A stretch of DNA of 64,000 bases from contig CM069443.1 of the NCBI GenBank assembly GCA_035610835.1, positions 64,327,577 through 64,391,576 of the forward strand, in the 5' to 3' direction. Numbering within the stretch: position 1 is the first letter of the stretch; every line of letters starts with the position of its first letter. Position numbers and translations under genes: made by a program. The DNA is from Ophiura sarsii (Eukaryota; Echinodermata; Ophiuroidea; Amphilepidida; Ophiuridae). This document shows positions 35,301 through 47,300 of the stretch, piece after piece. The notes below the pieces were generated by a model. The model did no database searches. It had not been told where the DNA came from and was given only the letters and a program-made list of their open reading frames with translations.

Positions 35301-38300
35301 CGTCTTAATGCAGACCCCACTCTTAAAGACCGCACTAAACTTTCGGTTGACGACATTATGGACCTCACTGAATTTATTCTTACCACCACGTATATGCAAT
35401 CCCGTGGCCAAATTTACAGCCAGAAATTCGGAACAGCGATGGGTAGCCCGGTGTCCCCAATTATTGCCAACATTGTGATGGAACATCTTGAACAGTTAGC
35501 GATTGCTACTGCACCACTGGAGTGCAAACCGCGCTTCTTCAAACGCTACGTCGACGATATCCTGGAAATTATCGCCCGCGGCAAAGAAGAGCAGCTCACA
35601 GAACACTTAAACAATGTCGACGACACTGGCAATCTCAAATTCACCTACGAATGCGAAAAGGATGGTCAAATTCCCTTTTTAGACACACTCATCGTTAGAA
35701 AGCCGGACGGCAGCGTGAAACTCCTCATATACCGGAAACCCACACACACTAATCAATACCTCAACTTTCAGTCAGCCCACCCGCTCCATCACAAACTCGG
35801 TGTGATAAGAACTCTCCTTGACAGAAAAGACAAGGTGGTAACTGAAGAGGCGGACAAAGTTCTGGAGGAAGAGATTATCAAATCTGCTCTCAAAACGTGT
35901 GGGTACCCGGATTGGTCTTTTAATAAAGTCAAGAAATCAATGTCGAAACCCAAAGCCAAAGTCAACAAAAAGACGAATGCCTCAGACAAAAAATCGGTAA
36001 CTTCGGTCACTCTCCCATACATCCAAGGTGTCACTGAACTGGTTCAGAGGATACTGCGCAAACATAACATCAGCTCGGCAGTCAAACCACACACCAGTCT
36101 CAAAAAAATCCTCGTCCACCCCAAAGACAAACTTTCCAACGAGGACAAGGCTGGCGTCGTGTATGAGATTCCGTGTGCCAACTGCGATAAGACTTACATC
36201 GGTGAAACCGGCAGAAAATTCGGTACACGCAAGAAGGAGCACAAAACGGAAGCTGATAAAATGGGCGCTCAGAGATACACTCGGTCCACAAGAAAAGAAT
36301 CCGAGAACACAGAACTCAAGTCCTCAATAGCTGAACACGTAGTGAAAGAAAACCACGTCATAAAATGGGATGACTCAAAGATCATTGCCAGAGATGAAAC
36401 TAGAAATACTAGATGGATACGCGAATCAATTTGGATTCGTAGAAAAGGAGGCGTAGACCAACATAAGCACCTAATGAATGGCGACGAGGGGGCTTACCAA
36501 CTCAGTCATCTTTACGACTCAGTGATCCAGAGCTAGAGGGCGTCATCATCCGATGACGTCATCAATAAACAGACTAGAAACACTAGCTCTGGATCAAACA
36601 CAATCCACTGAGGAAGACAACCGATGTGTTGTCGAAACCCGTATGGAAAAAGTAAGTTTCCTAATTGGAATTTTCTAACGAAAATTATTATCACAGTCTC
36701 GTTCCATGTTTTACTTCTCATGTCATGGGTATACGCGTGTATGTAAACATAGTTAACCACTAGGCGGACAAACAATGCTATGAATGCGATCAAATGTTGC
36801 GAAGAACGCACCACGCACCTAGTCCACGTGACTTGTTTTACCGAAGATGTCCGATTTCAATTTGAAATGGTCTATAGTCGGCGTCAGAGAAGTTCGGCAC
36901 TTTTTGCGTGACAACTAACTGCGTAAAACACGGAAGTGCGATGAAGAACAGCGTCACAACAGCTTTATCTTTGAGCAGTACAAGTCAAAGTAGTGCTGTT
37001 ATTGTATTGTCCATACATTGCGACAGCTGACATATCGATATGTCGACAACAAATAATATCACTCTTAATTGGGTTTACATTAGGCTTTGAATTGGCCTAC
37101 ATTAGGCCAAATTAAATTAATTGTTTGTCTCAAAGCTCCTCTCCTGTTGTAAAACTAATGCGGAATGCGGGTTTTTTTTGCAAGTTGTTTTTATTTATTT
37201 TTTTAAATATAAAATATTGAAATCCTTGTAAAAGTGAACTTTTGTATTTAAGATGATGTGATCAATAAAAATCTGAAAAATCTGACATTTTTGGATTTTT
37301 TTTTTTTTTGAAAAAAAAAGAAAACAAGTTTTTTTTCAGATTTTTGTTTTCTAATGCGCATCAATAAACTAACGCGCGCGGGAGCTTTGAGACAAACAAT
37401 TAATTTAGTTTGGCCTTACGTAGGTAGTATCATTCAATTTTGAAGTTCAAAGTAGGGCCTATCCCTTTGAAAATGCAATAAAAATAAACATGATACTTTT
37501 CTATAAAAAATGTTTCAACCATGACTGTAGGTTAAATATTGACAAAGTTAAGACCAAAGTATTTTTCCTTATATTTCCAAAAAGTGGTTATATTATAGAC
37601 ATTTCCACATAGAAACCGTGCAAATTTGAAACCATTTTAGCTTCAATGAGCTTTACTTTCATGATGTCTAGTTGCTTGTGTGTGGTTATTTAGGCATCAG
37701 TGAATACACCCCAGTACCTGAGAATTTACGACTCAAGATTTAAAGGGGCACTAAGAGATCCTTCATGGAGGGGAGCCTTCAATTTGTTCAGAAGTTGGGT
37801 TTTCACATGTATACGTAATGCTTATATTTATACGTACTAACTACCACCCAAAATTATAGAGCTTAATTTGCAGTATTTCATGTGAAATTCATGGATTTGC
37901 TAGCATTTTGAGTTTCTATAAAAAGTATATGATCACATCGAAACTACCAATATTCATCTAAGTCCACAGTTGGCTTCTTACTCATTTTTTCGTGATATTC
38001 AAAATAACCTTGAAGACTACCCATGGCCAAGCTTCGCGCTAGGCTGCGTTTTTGCGTCCCGGACGCTCCAAAAGCAATTCTCACGCACGAAATGTGTCAA
38101 AGCAATAGGTTCATGCGTCCCACGGGACGCAACTCAAAATTTGTAGGGAACGTCAACAAAGTAGAAAGTAAACACGAATAACACCATTCGCACGTGTTAT
38201 TTCTATTTTTTATTACACAAATTTCGTTTTCGCATGTCGGAGGATGGCTGAAATTACCGCGATCGTTCATGTATCATCTGGTGTAGAGGTGGATTGATTG

Positions 38301-41300
38301 ATTATACTCGTGTAAAATACACATTACTCAGATCGCGTATTACTACAGCGAGCGATCGTCCGTGTTTCATCTTGTGAAAGAGGTGGAAAAAAAAGATGGC
38401 CTGCGCACAACCAAGAATAATTGTAATTTAAACCGACCGCGCATCCGCTTGTAAAGGTATAGGAAAATGGATAACTCGCTCTCTGATTTGACTGACGAAG
38501 CATTTTGTCAATAATGGCGGACAATTGAATCAACGCTGACAGTAGACAGGAAGACAGCACAGCAGTAGCAGTACTAAAGTGGGTACTTATTTAACAACAT
38601 TAAACAATATAGTAACAAATGCAGCATCAAATAACGCAATGCCATGCTTCGTGCTTGATAATTTGATGGGACCCCCAAAATTTGTGTGGGACCCCTCATT
38701 TTTGTATTTTGTGCATGCTCATGAGTCCCATGGGACCCCCAAGATTTTTGACCCAGCGCCACCCTTGCCCATGGCTTGTTACGTGATGCTTAGTCATGAC
38801 CTCCCTGATTCAATTGGTGGTGATTTTTAACCAAAATGCAAAAAAGTGAAAAGCACTAATACCTTCGGAAATGCTGAGAAAATGTCTTTATTTTTCATTT
38901 TACTGATTTTTTTTGAAGAAATCTTACATGAGAGGGTTTCTAATATCATCTAGATCTAAACAATGTGAAAATATTGAATTTCATTTTTTGTGTGAAATCT
39001 CTCAGTGCCCCCTTAAATGGAGTAAACATGGATGTTTAATTTTTCCCCATAGGCTCACATAGTAAAAATGCTGCCACATTCTGCATACTGTACTTGTAAT
39101 GATGACTACTAATAAATACTGTCAACTTTTAAGGTTGTTCCTATGGCTAATTTTTTATTTTATATTTTAAGAGAGCATGCTGAGCTCCACAATAATCTGA
39201 CATTTGAGATTGATCAGAGGTACGATTTTTCTAGATATGACAATTTTATTGTCAAAAATGAAGCAAAATTGAAGTGTTCATTTCTTTTGTTTCTTATTGT
39301 TTTTTTGACCCCCTAGCCTACCTAGCAAAATAATTAATCTATGCAAAAATGTTTAATTAATTTTTACAAGAAAAGTATAAATGCTACAAAGCTGAAATTT
39401 TGGGAGCTTGTTAATTATAGTTTTTAGAAAGTTTCCTGTGTTTGCGGGAGGCTGTAAAACATCTGTGTAATTAATTATACTTAATTATCTAAAATAAAAA
39501 AATTAAACCAATTAGGCTTATTAATGCACTTAATTAATTTTTTCAAGTTCATGCACTTTACTATGTAATGCCACTTGGTGTAGGCCTATATGTTGGCTAT
39601 ACAACTCTCCTGTGCTGCGGGAATCTAATGGAGTTTTCAATACAAAATTAGAGCAAAAACAAAAAACTAAATTTTTATAGAAATTTTACCTAGGGAGTAA
39701 TAATACAATATAAAACAAAAGAAAATAGACTGCCCTCTGTTGGCCGAAAAACAATACAAAACAAAAGAATTCAAAATGACTTAAAATGGGTTTTTTGACA
39801 AAAAATTGTCATATCTAGAAAACCTTACCTCCGATCAATCTCAAATTTCAGATTATTGTGGAGCTCAGCAAGCTCTATTAAAATATCAAATAAAATATTA
39901 GCCATAGGAACAACCTTAAAACAAAGTGCTCCCTCTATAATCCATAATGTGATCAATGCTAGTCTACACCAAGTTTTCCAATCATACTTTCACTATTTAC
40001 CGTATTATCCCTATTAGCACCCAGGGCGGTTAGCAAAGTCATTTTAGGTGGGCGCTTATTATGTTACCTTTTTTAAACTCATTTATCGTACTAAATAAAA
40101 TGTACAAGTGGTCATTTGAAGATGCTGACCATTTGATGTACTAAATACAATGTACAAGTGGTAATTTGAGAAGGCTGACCACTTGACGTACTTTTTTGTT
40201 GTTGTACTAACGAAAATGTACAATTGGTCATTTGAGGAGGCTGACCATTTCATGTAATAAATGAAATATATGTACAAGTGGTCATTTGAGGATGCTGACC
40301 ATTTGAAAAGGGGGCGCTTATAAGGGATTGTTTGTTGGTAGTCATTGAGAAAAACAGGGGTGGGCGCTTATAAGGTCGTCGGCACTTAATAGGGATAATG
40401 GCCGTACTGTGTGTCAATCCTAGTGAAAGTCTTACAAGTATCAATAATAATAACAGCCGTTTTTGTTTATGTTAAAAACACACACACAAAAAAAAAGCCG
40501 CTGGTATTTTGCATGGCTATTCATTTATAAAAGAGAGCGCCATTGGGCAATTAAAGGCTTGATTGACATGTTTTGAACCACACCTTGAGTGTTTAAGCAT
40601 GTGATCTTCAATTATTAAAATGTTTTTAATTTTTTATAAAGTCAATATGGTAATTTTTATAATATATATAAGCATTGTATGGCAGACAGATACCGGTAAC
40701 CTGTATTAGGTGCTTAAAAATATTCTGAATGCATGATTTGACTAGGCTATATTTAAAACATCTTTTGTCTCAAAGTTCTTCAGTTTTTCAAAACCTATTG
40801 CGTAATGCAGGGTTTTTTTCCCCGTTTTTTTTCCTTCTTTTTTTAAATACAAAAATGTTGAAATCCTTGTTAAAGTGACCTTTTGTATTTAAAATGATGT
40901 GATCAATGAAAATCTGAAAAATCGGGGACATTTTGGGATTAAATCGGGTGAAATTTTAGGATTTTTTTTTGTTTGAAAAAAAGAAGAAAAAAAAGAAGTT
41001 TTTTTCTAATGCGCATCAATTAACTAACACGCACGGGAGAGCTTTGAGACAAATGATTTTTGTTGGTATAGCCTTATCTCACAAGAAATGCTTAAGATTA
41101 TGTATGACATGTCAAAAGCAAAGCAAACAAAATCTAAAGGTCAAATAGAAAATCTGGTCCAACTTTTATTTATGGAATTCCCTGTATGAAACAATCAAAA
41201 TGTGTCAATTTTTTTCAACAAAATCCTCAGGTCAAAAAGTCTCAGGCCCAAAAAAAAAATGTTGTGTTGCCCTCAAGTGCCAAATTTTTTAATTCCGGTG

Positions 41301-44300
41301 ATTTTTTTTTACATTTTCTGAAAGTTGAAATACAGATGAACATTTTGATATGAGTATATTTATCGGTCGGTCGGATTTTTATTTATTTTTTCCAATTTTT
41401 TTTCAATTTCAAATTTTGTAATTATTTTTTTGCTGAAAAATATTTGGTTTATGTCAAGACAAAATTGGTATGTCAATTTAACTAATGTTTCTAGTGTGAC
41501 AATAGTCTAAAAAACATTTATTTAGGCTTATTTATTCATTTCAAGCAAAAAATAGTAACATTTAGACACTTTTAATCAAATTTAAATATAAAAAAAATAA
41601 AAAATAAAATGCGACCCTAGTTTTTAGGATTTTAGGATCGGTCGCTGAGGGCAACACAACCTTTTTTTTGGGGGGGGGGGGAGGGCCTCATTATGTATTT
41701 TGTTCAATGCTTGCGGATGATGGTGAAAGGCCCATTGGCTACTCCGTCCTTTAGTCTGGTTTTAAATCTGTAAGCTTTTCAATCAATTTTGTTTATCAAT
41801 CAAATTGGAATGATTAATATGTGTCTTTAGCGATGTCTGATTATTGTCTTGTGTATGTTTTTAAAATACTCGTCAAATTTCTTGCGCGATGGTGTTAGCG
41901 GGTGAGTGCATTCGGGATTAATTGCCCTTTTGCTTGACTGCCTTCATTTGTCTTTTTAAAGACTCTTCTTGTTTGTATTGATGTGTAGCAATTGATGTGT
42001 AGCCCTCTGATTTACTGCCAAATAGGGTCCCATTTTCATAGCCATTTTTGGTAAATTGATGGGTCTAATATCCTTAAATGTCCTGGTTTTCACAGAAATT
42101 GGTAAATGTTTGGGTCAATTTTCATTTTGCTGGCGGCACAATACCTACCAAAAGTATCTGAGTGACCTCCCCCCTTCCCCCGGGACAGAGTATAGAAGCA
42201 GGGCCCAGCTCCTTGCTTATACCACTACTAAGGGTGGGAGCGATTCCTTCAAGTCCTGCCCGAAGTCCCGGAAACATAAATCACCTTCTCGAATCCTGAA
42301 AATAAAAGATTGAATAATAAGTTTACTAAAAAACACCTCATCAGCTAAATCTCTCTTATTTACATGAAATAAATAGCGGGTTGTATTTAGTGGAAAATGT
42401 TATGGAAAATTTTGAGGCTATAAGTTTTTTTCTGAAAAGAAAACCTGTTTAAAATATAAATGTAGAGTCCTAAGGCGATGAAAAAAGAAACCCTGTTGTA
42501 CGGGCCCGACTGACCCAATTTGTTTTAGAAATCTGTGAATTTTTATGAATATTGAATACCGATCCAAAAGGCAAACTGTTTACAGATTTTTGGAAATGTT
42601 GACAGGTTATTTTGGATTTTTAGGGTCATTTTCAAGGGGAAAAAAATCTACATTATTTTTTAAATATAATGCAAATACAGCTAGTTTCAGATTTTAAGGG
42701 GGGACTCAAGGAAGTTTTTGACTTGATTTTTTGAATTTTGTGAGTGCTGCTATTGAATTATTAATCAAATGCATATAAAAGTATACATTTTTGGAAAGGA
42801 AATGGATCAGAAAATCCAAATTTTGCGTCAATTTTGACCAAAAATGTTGATTTTTTTAGAAAATCACTTTTTTGACCCAAAAAAGTTCAACAAAGCTAAC
42901 AAAAATAATTTTGAGTAAAAAATTCCCAAATTGCTAGATTATGATGTTAAGACACTAACTTAGGGACAATTTTTTTTTTTAAACCTAATCTAATATTTTT
43001 TGAAATTTTGACCAAAAAGCTTTTTTTTCTCACTTTTTTGTCAAAATTTCAAAAAATATTAGAAATATTAAAATAGATAAATGTGGCACCTACTCTAAGA
43101 GCTAATTTTCCCACAGTTTGTTTTTATTGCTTTGTCGATTTTGAACCATTTGTTTTATGTAATCAAGTGTAACTAGATATGCTAGTCTTTATCAACAAGT
43201 AATAGAAATTTGTTTTAATTCCTGATTTCAAATTTCATTACATAAGATTGATACACAAATGAAATATATTTGTATGTTTTTATTTTTGATGAGGTAGCTG
43301 CTTGATGCGTCAACATTAACACAGCGCAAAAATGTCCGCATTTACAGAATAAAGCTTGAAATTCATTCACGTACATGTAATCTCATACATGTAGCTACCA
43401 GTAGAGGAGGGGAAAACCCAACTTGTTCTATTGGCCCTGCCTGACTACCACATTTTATTTCTAATATGAGATTTATTTATTACAATTTTAATTTTACTAT
43501 TATTTTTGTAAACAATATTGTTGAATTTGTTTTGCAAAGATTTTAAATTGTTCTAAATTTGTGTTACATTATGCAATTTTTTGAAAATGTGTGAACATTT
43601 TCCCAGTTTTGTGAACATTTTGATTTTGTTGTTGAAAACTTGACCCTCTAAATGCCAGGTATCAACAGGATTTTTAAAAAAAGGGGAACTTTTCTTGAAA
43701 AATTGTCAATTTTATACCCACTTATAATTAAAGCTCTACTTGCATAACACACCCGATCTAGAAAACACCCCTTATATTACAAGTTTTTTTGGTGATGCTT
43801 TATAACGGCGTAATAGTCGACGGCTCCCCCACTCACAGGGAATATTATATCAGCCATTATATAAATCTCACCATGAACTCTCATAAACAATCAGTAAATT
43901 TTGATTCCCATTAATTCATATAATCTAATCAATTGGTGTATAATGTACACATCATCACCATGGAAACATAGGTTACCATAGCACCATAGAGACACACTGC
44001 AATTGTCCTGTGGATGCCATTGATTTCTTTGCTGATATTACAGCTCTTGGATTCTATAACTACATGTAATTTCCATGAATTTAAACAACGGATTGAATGT
44101 GTACATGAAGAGGTATTTTGCAAAAGGGCCTACATCCACTTTGGCTCTTATTGAGAAAAAGTCAAAAAACTGTTTCTAAATATTCAAGTTGAGCAATTGA
44201 AAAACTGAATGGATTATGAAAGAGGTACACTACATACTAATTGAAATTGAAATAAATTTTAAATGTGCTAGTTTTAATTTTTTTTAAATCATGTTTACAT

Positions 44301-47300
44301 TTTTTGAAAATTTTGATGTAGGCCCTTTTGCAACAAAACTCCATCTGTTTGTACATAAAGAAAAAAAACCACACACAAAAAATCATTTATTTTAATCATT
44401 TCAAATAATTAAGTTTGATATTGAAATGTATAGGTCACAATCATATGTTTCAAGGAAATAAAGTCATTTTTTTCAAAAATACCTACATCTCATTGTAAAC
44501 AGCCATTGAAGTTGTTGTTTTGTTGCAAAAGGGCATGTATCCCGATTTAATTCTGGATACAGGCCCTTTTGCAACAAAACAACAATTTCAATGGCTGTTT
44601 ACAATGAGATGTAGGTCTTTTTGAAAAAAATGACTTTGTTTCCTTGAAACATATGATTTTTCCCTATACATTTCTATATCAAACTCATTTTTTGAAAAAA
44701 TGCACCATAGCCCTTTTGCAAAATACCTCTTCACATGTGTTTTGAGACCACTTGTATAATGCTGCTATACATGTATTGGCATAAAGATCGTTTATGTGAA
44801 ATTTGCTTTATATTTACCAATAACATTTAGTGCCTACACAATGATTGGTGTTGAATTCACTTTGCTATGAACAGATACCATCAATTGAAATGGTCTATAT
44901 CACTCTATTGGAAAACGCATATCATTTTGTAAAGGTCTTTAATTTTTGCGGATCTTTAGAAATGTCAAGGCTTTCATCCCGTCGATGCTGCACGGCTGAA
45001 TATCCAGGGAGCTGCTTATGAAGCGGTTGCCGGGGTAATCATGGTTTCATTTGTAGCTCGATATGCAACAAGTGCACAGCAGCGCATTGATAATTGAACC
45101 ACATATAGTGGAGTGGTGATTGAACGATTTGTTATGTTGTATAGCAGTGCTTTGCATTTAGGTTCTTTAACCTCTAACAATTTTCTGAAGGGATAATTTG
45201 CTGAAAGAAGATAGGCTGAAACAAGTAGGATATTCAACAAGTGATTGTCAGTTGACTTTACATGGATAGTTATGATAGCAGTGGCATGCCTTATATGGGT
45301 TTTGTTGAAGAAGGATGATTAGCTGAAGAAGATCGACTGATTTGCTGAAAGACGATTGGCTGAGTGAAAAAGGAGGATGCAAATGTGATTGGCAGTTGAC
45401 TTTACATGTATAGTTACAATAGCAGTGGCATGCCTTATATGGGTTTTGTTGAAGAAGGATGGTTGGTTGAAGAAGATTCATTTGCTGGATGATGATTGCT
45501 TATAAGGATGTATTGGCTGAAAGATGATTGGCTGAAAAAGGATGAAAATGAAATTGCATCAAGTGATTGGTAGACTATTGACGATCAAACAAGTATTCGA
45601 TTGACTTGCTTTTATTTATGGGGGTTTCTGACAATTTTCTGCACGATTGATTTACTCTGAAAGGTGATTGGTTGAAGGATGATAATTGCTGAAAGATGAT
45701 TTCTGGAAGAGTGATTTGCTGAGGAATCATTGGATTATGATGGATACATTGCTGAAAGATGATATGTTGAACAAATTTCATTAAACCAGTGCTTTGAACA
45801 TTTCAAAACTGACTGTTCGAGTATAATTTCTTGTGGATTCATTGAATTGCCTCACTTTTATCTAGGACTATTATAAATATTGACATAATCCTGATGAGAT
45901 TTTAATACTGAAATCTAATTAATACTTAATTCCACTTTGGAATTTGATCAGCGATCCATTCATACATTATATTTGCTCACTTACAGACCTCGTTATTTAC
46001 CACTATAGGTACTGTGTTTAGTTGTACATATATATACATGTCTTGTCTACTGTTTGCTAGATGAATGATGGATTGTTGACGGTTGCCATTAGTGACTGTG
46101 CAGCAGTTGTGTACACACTTACAAATGACATTGTAGTAAATACTGAACAGGTGGCTACCTTGTACATGCATGTACAAGTAGTGGAGGTGTGCTTATAATC
46201 AGTCAGATGAATATCTTTTGCAGACTGTCAAAATATTATTATATATCGGGATGACATCTGCAAATATCTAAATTGTAATTCAATTAATTGCGCTCCTCTA
46301 CTCGTGCCAAAGACACCATTGTATCATGGAACACATCTTAGAATTGGAAACATAGGGGGATGATGTATTGACTTGGTTATTTTACACTCCATTCTGGGCT
46401 CCACTGAAAATTGTTATGTCATATATTGGCGACATAAATGGGAGCTGTGCAACAGACAATAATCAATGAATAATACCTGCACTTGGTTGTACCTGTTGAT
46501 TGCTATAGCCTATATTCAACTCCCAAATTAACTAGCAATGCTGGGGATCGACCAATGCTAAGCACTGAATACAATGGAGTCATGGACAGGAGTGTATACC
46601 AGACGCATGTATGCCAGGTAGCAGGGAGACGTGCTTTTATTAAACGTTATTACGATGACAGATATCGATCAACGGTTATGGAAACATTCTTTTGTGGTGG
46701 TGGATAGCTTGCAGTCATTAAGATGTATGCTACATGTATGGAACAGATTCATGTTGTAGACATCAACAGGTCTAGGGAATTTAAGCTATGATTGGCCGAT
46801 AAATGGAATGTTGTTTTGGGATCAGGGACGGTGTGTCCCAGCAGCAGAAAAAGGCATTTTTATACGCTAAGAGCTAAGGACAAAAGTTGATGTGGTCCTG
46901 ACTACAAGTACATGCATGTATTTTGCCATATTTGTGCACCGTGACGATATGATGCGTGAACATGCCAAAAGTAATGAGAAGATTTATGTTTCAATTTGAA
47001 TTGAATCATCAAGAGATACGTCAACATCAACAAAGTTATAATTTTCCAAACGTGTCTCATCCCAGACATACAGCTGTCTTAGACGTAACAGTTGACTTGA
47101 CTTTCAAAAGTACTGGTGTAACAGATGCCCCTACAGCAATCTTTTATTGTTGAGACTGGTCAAATATGACAATGAAAGCAAAGTTGGAACTCTGACTGAT
47201 GAGATCTTAGCGCTTTGGTTGCAACTTAAGCAAACTTTACTATTTTATTCCTGTGTTAACACCTGTCTGTCACATATACCACCTGATGGCAGGTGGGAAT

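Larger units (their letters stand above)
34885..36694 (+). mobile_element. Penelope-like retroelement with inverted tail copy, in RP2 intron 1
   Basis: A 14-bp direct repeat, AGTCTCGTTCCATG, flanks the element (34871-34884 and 36695-36708) and fits a target duplication. Inside, 34915-35061 is the reverse complement of 36547-36693 (147 bp). Thirty bases of filler separate the left duplication from the inverted copy. PLEs are known for 5' truncations joined to partial inverted copies. Confidence 0.88.

Noticed and set aside
36028..36330. Open frames overlapping the PLE and LINE coding regions in other frames
   Set aside because: They are shadows of the retroelement frames.
40101..40305. CRISPR-like repeats near 40.1 kb
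   Set aside because: Units of 50-66 bp are degenerate tandem copies within a TIR element, not repeats separated by unrelated spacers.
46483..46707. Open frame in RP2 intron 1
   Set aside because: No conserved motif or convincing splice sites; RP2 exons 1 and 2 join in frame without it.
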